From DASVHS01 sp035468985 (GTDB lineage: Bacteria; Acidobacteriota; Thermoanaerobaculia; Gp7-AA8), in assembly GCA_035468985.1 (NCBI GenBank), contig DATISF010000035.1:1-64000 (forward strand): DNA of 64,000 nucleotides, written 5' to 3'. Under the pieces are notes generated by a model. The model was not told the DNA's origin. It saw only the letters and a program-made list of their open reading frames with translations, and searched no databases. The position numbers and the translations under genes were made by a program. Shown piece by piece: positions 16,177 through 23,904 of this stretch; the first letter of the stretch is position 1; the number at the start of each line of letters is the position of its first letter.

Positions 16177-18096
16177 ATGCACGTAGAACTTCCGGACGGA
16201 TCGAAAAAAGAAGTACCGCAAGGCGCGACGGTCGCTGATGTCGCCGCGTCCATCGGCAAAGGACTGGCGAAGGCCGCCATCGCCGGCAAGATCAACGGAA
16301 AGATCGTCGACGTCTACGCAAAGGTGCCGGACGGCGCGAAGATCGAAATCGTCACACCGAAGAGCGCGGCCGGCCTCGACACCATCCGTCACTCCACCGC
16401 TCACCTCATGGCCATGGCCGTGCAGGAGCTTTTTCCGGGCACACAGGTGACTATCGGCCCGGTGATCGAGAACGGCTTCTTTTACGACTTCGCCACCGAC
16501 CGTCCCTTCAGTGACGAGGACTTGCGCCGCATCGAGGAGAAGATGGCGGAGATCGTCAAACGCGATCTTCCGATCCGGCGCGAAGAGTGGAGCCGCGACG
16601 ACGCGATCAAGACCTTCGAGAAGCTCGGCGAGAAGTTCAAGGTAGAGATCCTCCAGGCCATCCCCGGCGGCGAGACCCTTTCGGTCTACCGGCAGGGCGA
16701 ATGGTTTGACCTCTGCCGCGGCCCGCACGTGCCTTCGACCGGAAAGCTCGGCGCCTTCAGGCTGCTCTCGGTCGCCGGCGCCTACTGGCGCGGCGACGTG
16801 AAGAACCAGATGCTCCAGCGGATCTACGGCACCGCGTGGGCGGATGCCAAAGAGCTGGAGGAGCACCTCCACCGCATGGAGGAGGCGAAGGCGCGCGATC
16901 ATCGCAAGCTCGGAAAGGAGCTCGACCTCTTTCAGTTCCATCCGTTCGCGCCAGGGGCGGCGTTCTGGACTCCGAAGGGCACAACCCTCTATCACACTCT
17001 CGAGGAGTACATGCGCGACGTCACCCGCGAGAACGGCTATCTGGAGGTAAAGACCCCGCTGATGTTCAACAAGGGTCTCTGGGAGATCAGCGGCCACTGG
17101 GGCAAGTACCGGGAGAACATGTTTCTCGTTCTCGACAGCGAGACCGGCGAGCACGACTTCTCGCTGAAGCCGATGAACTGCCCCTCGCACTACCTGCTCT
17201 ACAACATGAAGCGGCACAGCTACCGCGAGCTGCCGCTGCGCTTCAGCACTCAGGACCCTCTGCATCGCAACGAGGCGTCCGGCGTGCTGAGCGGGCTGAC
17301 TCGCGTCCGGCAGTTTGCGCAGGACGACGCGCACATCATCTGTATGGAAGAGCAGGTGACTGATGAGGTGCGCAGGTTCGTCGGACTGCTCGATCAGGTC
17401 TATTCGTCGGTCGGTCTCGACTACATTGCCAAGTTCGCCACCCGTCCCGAGCAGCGGATCGGCGATGACGCCCTTTGGGACCGCGCCGAGTCGATGCTCC
17501 GGAACGCTCTCGACTCGCTCGGCCGTCCCTACGAGCTGAAGCCGGGCGACGGTGCGTTCTACGGACCGAAGATCGATTTCGAGGTGTCCGACAGCATCGG
17601 GCGGAAGTGGCAGCTCGGCACCTTGCAGCTCGACTACAACGCGCCCGAGCGGTTCGATCTCGTGTACGTCGGCGAAGACAACAACGAGCACCGTCCGGTC
17701 GTCCTGCATCGCGCGATCTACGGATCGTTCGAGCGGTTCATCGCCATCCTGATCGAGCACTTCGCCGGCGCGTTTCCGTTCTGGCTCGCCCCGGTGCAGG
17801 CCGTTGTCCTGCCGATCTCGGAGAAGTTCGTCGATTACGCCGATGCCACCGCCGCGAAATTGCGCGCGGCGGGGCTGCGGATCGAGGTCGATCGCGGCAA
17901 TGAAAAGCTCGGTGCGAAGATCCGAGACGCCCAGCTCGCAAAGGTCCCGTGGATGCTCGTCGTCGGCGAGAAGGAAGCGTCCAGCGGCACCGTCAGCCTG
18001 CGCAAACGGACCGGCGGCGATCAGGGCAGTATTCCGGTGGAGGAATTGCTGGGGCAGGCAATAGAGTTGATGCAGTCCCGCGCCTTGACTTTGTGA
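16177..18096 (+). CDS. thrS: Threonyl-tRNA synthetase
   Basis: This 639-residue enzyme joins threonine to its tRNA. Domain order is normal: TGS domain (residues 1-62, starting VELPDGSKKEV), editing domain with HSTAH at 72-76 and the RQGEWFDLCRGPHVPST segment, class II catalytic core, and anticodon-binding domain. In the core, MNCPSHYLLY supplies the zinc cysteine, RNEASGVLSGLTRVRQFAQDD is motif 2 (shown by its key residues R, E and R), and HRAIYGSFERF supplies motif 3. Length equals that of typical bacterial enzymes. The gene is preceded by a threonine leader peptide and terminator and followed by infC, rpmI, rplT and pheS, the conserved translation operon. Confidence 0.97.
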   Translation: MHVELPDGSKKEVPQGATVADVAASIGKGLAKAAIAGKINGKIVDVYAKVPDGAKIEIVTPKSAAGLDTIRHSTAHLMAMAVQELFPGTQVTIGPVIENGFFYDFATDRPFSDEDLRRIEEKMAEIVKRDLPIRREEWSRDDAIKTFEKLGEKFKVEILQAIPGGETLSVYRQGEWFDLCRGPHVPSTGKLGAFRLLSVAGAYWRGDVKNQMLQRIYGTAWADAKELEEHLHRMEEAKARDHRKLGKELDLFQFHPFAPGAAFWTPKGTTLYHTLEEYMRDVTRENGYLEVKTPLMFNKGLWEISGHWGKYRENMFLVLDSETGEHDFSLKPMNCPSHYLLYNMKRHSYRELPLRFSTQDPLHRNEASGVLSGLTRVRQFAQDDAHIICMEEQVTDEVRRFVGLLDQVYSSVGLDYIAKFATRPEQRIGDDALWDRAESMLRNALDSLGRPYELKPGDGAFYGPKIDFEVSDSIGRKWQLGTLQLDYNAPERFDLVYVGEDNNEHRPVVLHRAIYGSFERFIAILIEHFAGAFPFWLAPVQAVVLPISEKFVDYADATAAKLRAAGLRIEVDRGNEKLGAKIRDAQLAKVPWMLVVGEKEASSGTVSLRKRTGGDQGSIPVEELLGQAIELMQSRALTL

Positions 18097-18114
18097 AGTG
18101 TTTATCCGTAGATT
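18085..18114 (+). promoter_or_regulatory. Candidate internal promoter for infC
   Basis: TTGACT (18085-18090, five of six) and TAGATT (18109-18114) are separated by 18 bases and overlap the end of thrS. Initiation near 18121 would let infC-rpmI-rplT-pheS be made independently of the thrS attenuator. Confidence 0.4.
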
Positions 18115-18150
18115 CCCGCATCCCCCAGGCGCCTAAGGAGGAAGACAAGC

Positions 18151-18711
18151 ATTTACCCCCCGCGACGAGGCTCACGATTCGACCGTAGACCGGCAGAACC
18201 AGAATCAAGAATCAACGAGATGATCCGTGGAATCCCCGAAATTCGCCTCATCGGGGCTGACGGCTCACAAGTAGGAATCGTTCCTCTCCAGCAGGCCCAG
18301 GACATGGCCCGGGAGAAGGACCTCGACCTTGTCGAGATCTCGCCGACGGCGAATCCGCCCGTCTGCAAGATCATGGATTACGGGAAGTACGTCTTCCAGC
18401 AGAAGAAAAAGCAAGGCGAGGCGAAGAAGAAGCAGAAGGTCATCGTCGTCAAGGAGGTGCAGTTCCGCCCCCGCATCGACGAGCACGACTTCGACTTCAA
18501 GAAGAACAACATCATCCGCTTTCTCCAGCATGGGGATAAGGTCAAGGCAACTGTCCGGTTCCGCGGACGCGAGATGACGCACATGGAGCTGGGCAGGGCC
18601 GTGCTCGACCGGCTTCTCTCGGACATCAAGGAGTTTGGTGCCCCCGAGAGCCCGCACCCCGACGTGCAGGGAAACCGGATGACGATGGTGATCGCGCCGG
18701 TCAAGGCGTAG
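18151..18711 (+). CDS. infC: Translation initiation factor IF-3 (ATT start)
   Basis: The protein has 186 residues if it starts at ATT 18151. A TAAGGAGG Shine-Dalgarno lies nine bases upstream of that ATT, and the conserved N-terminal motif INEMIRGIPEIRLIG runs through the first in-frame ATG at 18220. Starting at 18220 would cut that motif and leave no ribosome-binding site. IF-3 domains follow: N-terminal region to about residue 95, the lysine-rich linker (QQKKKQGEAKKKQK), then the C-domain with VKEVQFRPRIDEHDFDFK and VKATVRFRGREM. IF-3 rejects non-ATG starts, and its own gene uses AUU in many bacteria as autoregulation; the same is inferred here. Confidence 0.93.
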   Translation: MYPPRRGSRFDRRPAEPESRINEMIRGIPEIRLIGADGSQVGIVPLQQAQDMAREKDLDLVEISPTANPPVCKIMDYGKYVFQQKKKQGEAKKKQKVIVVKEVQFRPRIDEHDFDFKKNNIIRFLQHGDKVKATVRFRGREMTHMELGRAVLDRLLSDIKEFGAPESPHPDVQGNRMTMVIAPVKA

Positions 18712-18795
18712 GTCAACAGGGGCCGGATTCGACCGTCGAGCCGGCCGTCGCTCCAGGGGAATCATCCACAGACCAATCTGGTTTGGAGCCAAGCT

Positions 18796-18990
18796 ATGCC
18801 GAAAATGAAGTCGCACCGCGGCGCCGCGAAACGGTTCAAGAAAACCGGAACCGGCAAAATCCAGCGGAACCACGCGTTCCACTCGCACATCCTCACCAAG
18901 AAGCGTCCGGGCCGGAAGGCCGCGCTTGCTCAGGAGACGGAAGTGTCGGGCGCGAACAGGCGGACCGTGAAGCGGATGCTGCCCTACTAA
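18796..18990 (+). CDS. rpmI: 50S ribosomal protein L35
   Basis: This 64-residue, strongly basic protein begins MPKMKSHRGAAKRFKKTGTG and contains HILTKKRPGRKA, the hallmarks of L35. It binds 23S rRNA in the large subunit. It stands between infC and rplT, its usual place. The spacer before it (18712-18795) contains a GGGCCGG / CCGGCC inverted pair that could fold near the ribosome-binding region. The Shine-Dalgarno is weak (TTTGGAGCC about ten bases upstream). Confidence 0.96.
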   Translation: MPKMKSHRGAAKRFKKTGTGKIQRNHAFHSHILTKKRPGRKAALAQETEVSGANRRTVKRMLPY

Positions 18991-18991
18991 C

Positions 18992-19039
18992 GTAGGACCC
19001 ACTCTCAGTGGGTCCGGGCCGACTGAGAGTCGGCCCTAC
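18992..19039. repeat. Paired hairpin repeat between rpmI and rplT
   Basis: Two adjacent hairpins, GGACCCACT ctc AGTGGGTCC and GGGCCGACT gag AGTCGGCCC, face each other as inverted copies of one 24-base unit. The whole block runs from GTAGG to CCTAC. It starts one base after the rpmI stop, has no T-tract, and therefore does not look like a simple terminator. It resembles a BIME-like pair of REP units. Confidence 0.75.
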
Positions 19040-19115
19040 ATCCATCGGAGCGAGCCGAGGTTCAAGCCAACCTCCTGACCCGGCCGCTCGAAAACGTCAG
19101 AAACGAGGAGAGGAC

Positions 19116-19496
19116 ATGCCAAGAGTCAAACGAGGTCCAAAGAGAAAGAACCGCCGCGCCAAGATCCTGAAGCTGGCCAAGGGCTACTACGGGATGAAGT
19201 CGCGCGGTCACCGCATCGCGAAGGAAGCCGTCGACAAGGCGCTGAACTACTCCTTCGCCGGCCGCAAAGATCGCAAGGGTGACTTCCGCACGCTGTGGAT
19301 CGCCCGCATCAACGCCGCCGCCCGCCTGAACGGCATCTCGTATTCGCAGCTCATCAATGGCCTCAAAGCGGCTGGCAACACCGTCGACCGCAAGGTCCTC
19401 GCGGACATCGCCGTCCGCGACGCCGCGGCGTTCTCCGCTCTCGTCGAGAGCGCTCGGGCTGGACTCCAGAAGCTGAAAGCTGCTACGAAGTCTTAG
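19116..19496 (+). CDS. rplT: 50S ribosomal protein L20
   Basis: This 126-residue basic protein begins MPRVKRGPKRKNRRAKILKL and contains AKGYYGMKSRGHRIAKE and YSFAGRKDRKGDFRTLWIARI, the diagnostic L20 sequence. L20 is an early assembly protein of the large subunit and in several bacteria represses its own operon. The ATG at 19116 is preceded by GAGGAGAGGAC. Its TAG stop overlaps the GTG start of pheS as TAGTG. Confidence 0.97.
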   Translation: MPRVKRGPKRKNRRAKILKLAKGYYGMKSRGHRIAKEAVDKALNYSFAGRKDRKGDFRTLWIARINAAARLNGISYSQLINGLKAAGNTVDRKVLADIAVRDAAAFSALVESARAGLQKLKAATKS

Positions 19497-20521
19497 TGCT
19501 CGACGCCATCGCGCAAGCTGGCCGTGAATTCGACGCGGCGCTGGCCGCCGCGGGCGACGCCCGCTCGCTCGACGAGCTGCGCGTCCGCTACTTCGGCCGC
19601 AAGGGCGGACTCATCCCCTCCCTCTTCTCCCAGCTGAAGGACGTCCCGAAAGAGCAGAAGAAGGATGTCGGCGATGCGCTGAACAAACTCCGCGACCGAC
19701 TGGAATCCGCGCTCAAGGAGAAAACCGAGCGCATTGCCGCTGGCGAGGCGGCGCGCAAGGAAGCGCGCGAAGTCATCGATGTGACCCTCCCCGGCCGCAA
19801 GCCACACCTCGGCCGCCTGCACCCGATCACGCTGGTCCGCCAGCAGATGGAACTGATCTTCCGCGAGATGGGCTACTCGGTCGATCCCGGTCCGGAGATC
19901 GAGAGCGACTGGTACAACTTCGAGGCGCTCAACTTCACACCCGATCATCCCGCTCGCGACACGCAGGACACGTTCTTCGTCGACGTCGACGAGCTCCTGC
20001 TGCGCACGCACACCTCGAACGTGCAGATCCGGTCGATGGAGAAGGACAAGCCACCGATCAAGGTCATCTCCTGTGGTCGCGTCTACCGCCGCGACGAGAT
20101 CACGATGCGCCGCTCGCCGATGTTCCACCAGGCCGAGGGGTTTCTGGTCGACCGCGGAATCCACATCGGCCACATGCGCGCGACGCTCGAGCACTTCGTG
20201 AAGAAGCTGTTCGGCGGCGAGCCGAAGTTCCGGCTCCGCCCGAGCTTCTTCCCGTTCACCGAGCCCTCCGCGGAGCTCGACATGTCGTGCCTGTTCTGCG
20301 GCGGCGCCGGCTGCGGCACCTGCTCCCAGACCGGCTGGATGGAGATCCTCGGCTGCGGGATGATCCACCCCCAGGTCCTGCGCAACGTCCACATCGATCC
20401 CGAGGAGTGGAGCGGCTTCGCGTTCGGGATGGGCATCGACCGCGTGGCCATGCTCAAGTACGACATCCCGAACATCCGCACGCTGTTCGAGAACGACCTG
20501 CGGGTCCTCCAGCAGTTCTGA
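19496..20521 (+). CDS. pheS: Phenylalanyl-tRNA synthetase alpha subunit
   Basis: This 341-residue subunit starts at GTG 19496, which shares one base with the rplT stop. The first 90 residues are the helical arm that binds tRNA. The catalytic core shows LHPITLVRQQMELIFREMGY, FEALNFTPDHPARD, motif 2 (KVISCGRVYRRDEI) and motif 3 (GFAFGMGIDRVAMLKY). A four-cysteine stretch CLFCGGAGCGTC occurs in the usual place before motif 3. The enzyme is an alpha2-beta2 tetramer and needs PheT. The beta-subunit gene, which usually follows directly, is absent here and must lie elsewhere. A short hairpin (GGTGAC ggca GTCACC) lies just after the stop. Confidence 0.96.
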   Translation: MLDAIAQAGREFDAALAAAGDARSLDELRVRYFGRKGGLIPSLFSQLKDVPKEQKKDVGDALNKLRDRLESALKEKTERIAAGEAARKEAREVIDVTLPGRKPHLGRLHPITLVRQQMELIFREMGYSVDPGPEIESDWYNFEALNFTPDHPARDTQDTFFVDVDELLLRTHTSNVQIRSMEKDKPPIKVISCGRVYRRDEITMRRSPMFHQAEGFLVDRGIHIGHMRATLEHFVKKLFGGEPKFRLRPSFFPFTEPSAELDMSCLFCGGAGCGTCSQTGWMEILGCGMIHPQVLRNVHIDPEEWSGFAFGMGIDRVAMLKYDIPNIRTLFENDLRVLQQF

Positions 20522-20606
20522 GGGGTGACGGCAGTCACCGAGAAAAGTGCTGCTGTAATGACATCCTGCTGGTAACCTCGTCGCCAACACCAGAGAGAGA
20601 GCGCTC

Positions 20607-23378
20607 ATGATCCCGACAATCCGGCGGATGTGTCTTCAATCGCTGTTGGCGATCGCCGTCGTGCCGTCGCTGATCGCGGCGAATGCACGTCCCATCTCCG
20701 AAGCCGAACGCGCGGCAGTCGACCACGCCCTCGCTTACCTGAGCGGCGGTCCTGACGCACTGGTTCAACGTCTTTCGTCAACCTCGCCGATCCGCAAGCT
20801 TGGCGATGCCGACGCCGCAAAAGAAATCGAAGTCCGCCTGGGACCCGCGGCCAACACGAAGTGGGAGCTGCAGACCGTCGTACCGGCACTCGCCGACAAG
20901 GCGGCCGTGTTCCAGATCGAGTATCCGTCCGGTGTCGACGAAGCGGCGACATTCGAGCTCACCAAGGAAGGCGCGGAGTACAAGATCGAGAACATCCGCA
21001 TCCTGGCCGAGGAGTCGCGGCAGAAGCCGATCTTCCCGCCCACGCCGGCCGAGCCGGAGAAGAAAAGCGAGGCACGCTTTCCGGCGGACACGGTCGCCCT
21101 CGCTCTCGGATTGGCTGGCGCAGCGATCGCCGCCGCGGCGCCGTTGGCCAGGCGAGCGAACAAGGGATTGGCGAAACTGGCGATCTCGACGGCCACCATC
21201 AGCGCGATCGGCGGCCTCGCCGTCGCGCTCGTCTTGAGCGATCACGCCCGCATCGGTCAGAAACACGCGCCTGCTGTCGCTCCCGCGGCCGTGGCGGATA
21301 CGTTTCCCCGCCTCGCTGCGCTGCTCGAGATCCGTCGTTCCATCGCCAGCGGCGCCGATGTGGGAAGCATCGCCGCCGTCGCGACGCGGGGGCCGTTGTG
21401 CCGCGACGTTGCGCAGCTCTGGCGTGCGCAGATCGATCTGCAGCAGATGCGCATCGATTCGGCGAAGAAAACACTGGCGAGCTTTCCCACTCCGTCGACG
21501 ATTCCGCTCGTCGAGATCCTGCGCGGACGGGTCGCCCTGTTCGAGCAGGACGAAAGCGCATCGGCGATCGCCTACGAACACGCGGTCAGCCTCGGTCCCG
21601 GCCGTGACGGCCTCTGGTCCGAGACCGCACACGCGCTGCTGGCCCTCGGTTACGAGGACCGAAGTCTTCGCTATCTCGAGCGGCTCGATCGGATCGGAAC
21701 GCGCGACGCCGACTCGTACTACACGCTGGCGATGTTCCGCGCAGCACGGAACAAGGAAGAGGAGGCGGAGAAGCTCCTCGAAACCGGGTGGTCGCTTCGC
21801 CCGGCCCGCCGCGCTGACGTCATCGGCGCGCAAATTCTCTGGTCGGTGATCCGCACGCCGGAGGCGGCGAAGTTCATGAACCTGAGCGAACCGGACGAAT
21901 CGGTCGTGACCTCGCCGGCCACGTCCACGCGCGCGCTGGCCCTCCCACTCGCGGCAACCGCACGCGTCTCGGGCGACTACCTCGACATCGCCATCGCAGA
22001 CGAGCAACTTGGCGTGCCGGGTGGCGCATGCCTCGCGCCGGCCGGCTCACCGGCAGTCGACGCAGCCACCTGGGTGCGTAACGAAAACGAAAAGGCGCTT
22101 CACGATTACGACCGGCTTCTGGCCGTCGCCGGCACGGCCGGAGCCTTCACGCAGCCGAGCCTGCGCCAGCGGATCACCCAGACCGCCATCGCGCTTGCGG
22201 AGCACAACCGCTGGCCGGAACTGATCCGACTCACCGACGGCCTCAGTCCGAAGTCGGAACACATCCCGCCGCTGCTGTTCTTCATCCGCGCCACGGCGCT
22301 GCAGCGCGTTCAGCGAATCGTCGAAGCCAAGCAGCTGCTCACCGCGGTGGCGTCGGGCCGCGCACTGCAGCGGAGGCGCGACGCCAGCGCCCTCGAAGAG
22401 CTGGGAGAGTTGCTCGCGTCGCATGACCTGTACGACGACGCGGTGCGCATGCTCGACAAGGCCCAAAGCATCAAGCAGAGCGAGCGCGTCGAACAGACAG
22501 TCGCGCAGATCCAGATGAACAAGCGTCTGGCGACGAAGTACTCGATCTACACCTCGGGACACTTCGAGGTGCACTACCCCGATGACGTCAGCCCCGTTTC
22601 CGCGAAGCTGATCGGCGACATCCTCGAGGCCGAGTACAAGCGGATGCAGGTGTGGGTCCCGACGCCCGAGTTCAGGCCGGTCGTCGTCAACATCGTCTGG
22701 TGGCACGACTTCAAGTCCGTCCTCACCGGCAACGAGTTCACTCTCGGCATGTACCAGGGGAAGATCACCGTTCCGCTCGCCGGGATCCCGATCTATCCGC
22801 CGGAGATCGTGGCCATCCTCACCCATGAGCTGCTGCACGCGATGCTCGCGCAGGCCACCAACGATCAGGCGCCGCGCTGGTTCCAGGAAGGAATGGCCCA
22901 GCGCGTGGAGATGGTCGGCGTCATGCGCAACGCGTTCAACATGTACGACGACTCGAAACTGCTGGCGTTCTCGCTGCTCGACCGCGTCATGCGCGAGTCG
23001 CCCGATCCGGAAATGATCGGAGAGGGCTACCTGATGTCGGAAGCGGCCATCCGCTATATCGAGGCGAAGTACGGAAAAGCGGGTCTGGTGAAGATGATCG
23101 AACAGTTCCGCAGCGGAGCGACGACCGAAGACGCCATCCAGGCGCTCTCCGGCGGAACGATGGCGGAATTCGACCGGCAGTTCCGGCAGTGGGGCCGCAG
23201 CGAACAGCGTGTGTTCGAGACGCCGATCGTCGCCCGCTACGACAACGATGACGAATTGCAGATCCGCGTGCGGAACGGCCCGGCCGCCACGCCCGCGCAA
23301 CCGACGGCTGCCGCTCCCACAGAGCAGCAGCGCGGCAAACTGGGAGGCGGAAGTCTCTATCCGCTGAAGAGGCCATGA
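20607..23378 (+). CDS. Large secreted gluzincin-type metallopeptidase with TPR-like region
   Basis: This 923-residue protein has an N-terminal signal peptide (MCLQSLLAIAVVPSLIAANA) and two further hydrophobic helices around residues 168-215. The middle (about 235-650) is helical and contains TPR-like units. The C-terminal domain has THELLHAML, with HELLH at 740-744, followed by PRWFQEGMAQ, which supplies the third zinc ligand. This is the 'peptidase MA-like' / DUF1570 gluzincin arrangement. A proline/alanine tail of about 40 residues ends the chain. It is probably anchored in the inner membrane facing the periplasm. It starts after a GAGAGAG ribosome-binding site and overlaps the next gene by four bases (ATGA). 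Confidence 0.82.
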   Translation: MIPTIRRMCLQSLLAIAVVPSLIAANARPISEAERAAVDHALAYLSGGPDALVQRLSSTSPIRKLGDADAAKEIEVRLGPAANTKWELQTVVPALADKAAVFQIEYPSGVDEAATFELTKEGAEYKIENIRILAEESRQKPIFPPTPAEPEKKSEARFPADTVALALGLAGAAIAAAAPLARRANKGLAKLAISTATISAIGGLAVALVLSDHARIGQKHAPAVAPAAVADTFPRLAALLEIRRSIASGADVGSIAAVATRGPLCRDVAQLWRAQIDLQQMRIDSAKKTLASFPTPSTIPLVEILRGRVALFEQDESASAIAYEHAVSLGPGRDGLWSETAHALLALGYEDRSLRYLERLDRIGTRDADSYYTLAMFRAARNKEEEAEKLLETGWSLRPARRADVIGAQILWSVIRTPEAAKFMNLSEPDESVVTSPATSTRALALPLAATARVSGDYLDIAIADEQLGVPGGACLAPAGSPAVDAATWVRNENEKALHDYDRLLAVAGTAGAFTQPSLRQRITQTAIALAEHNRWPELIRLTDGLSPKSEHIPPLLFFIRATALQRVQRIVEAKQLLTAVASGRALQRRRDASALEELGELLASHDLYDDAVRMLDKAQSIKQSERVEQTVAQIQMNKRLATKYSIYTSGHFEVHYPDDVSPVSAKLIGDILEAEYKRMQVWVPTPEFRPVVVNIVWWHDFKSVLTGNEFTLGMYQGKITVPLAGIPIYPPEIVAILTHELLHAMLAQATNDQAPRWFQEGMAQRVEMVGVMRNAFNMYDDSKLLAFSLLDRVMRESPDPEMIGEGYLMSEAAIRYIEAKYGKAGLVKMIEQFRSGATTEDAIQALSGGTMAEFDRQFRQWGRSEQRVFETPIVARYDNDDELQIRVRNGPAATPAQPTAAAPTEQQRGKLGGGSLYPLKRP

Positions 23379-23815
23379 CACGATCATTCGACGTCGCAGG
23401 ACTCACGCTCACCATCGGCAGCATCGTCGCCGCCGTTGCGGTCGCGCAGTGGCTCGTCATGCTGATCGCCGCGGCAGTCTCGAAGGAGAAGCTGCCGCAG
23501 AAGGGACTGCGATCCGCGGATCTGCGGATGATCATCAGCAGCGCTGTGTTCGCCGTCGGCTGGATCGGCGTGTTCGCCGGCACCTCCACCGCTGCGAAGA
23601 CGAATGCGGCCGCCGTGGTCAGCGGAAAGTCGCACGGATCGTGCTCCCAAATCTCGACGGACATGGCCTCGAGCGTCGTGAAGAAGAAGCTCGGCGATCC
23701 CGACGAGGTCCGCTCCGAGGAGGACACCCGCGGCCCGGGGGCCGCAATCTGGGTCTACCGCGACTCCCGCTGCGCCGTCCACATCTTCGACAACAAGGTC
23801 GAGTTCATCGATTGA
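23375..23815 (+). CDS. Small two-helix membrane protein, unknown
   Basis: This 146-residue protein has two predicted membrane helices, LTIGSIVAAVAVAQWLVMLI and MIISSAVFAVGWIGVFAG. A soluble C-terminal domain of about 75 residues contains two cysteines (GSCSQ and RCAVH) that could form a disulfide. The end (WVYRDSRCAVHIFDNKVEFI) is strand-rich, like the conserved core of small SmpA/OmlA-like domains; the 'KKKLGDPDEVRSEE' piece also resembles that fold, but the match is weak. It is translationally coupled to the metallopeptidase upstream. I cannot assign a function. Confidence 0.7.
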   Translation: MTRSFDVAGLTLTIGSIVAAVAVAQWLVMLIAAAVSKEKLPQKGLRSADLRMIISSAVFAVGWIGVFAGTSTAAKTNAAAVVSGKSHGSCSQISTDMASSVVKKKLGDPDEVRSEEDTRGPGAAIWVYRDSRCAVHIFDNKVEFID

Positions 23816-23904
23816 GTCGAAGGTAAGACGTCGGTAGGAGTTCGCCTCCGAACCTCCAGAAACGGCTACAATCGCCGGCACACACAACTAAACGGAGGTA
23901 AGGA

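Noticed and set aside
15958..17760. 600-codon open frame antisense to thrS
   Set aside because: It is opposite a certain synthetase gene, has no family motifs, and its composition follows from high-GC codon use on the other strand.
18992..19039. Hairpins after rpmI as a terminator
   Set aside because: No T-tract follows, and rplT downstream needs the same transcript.
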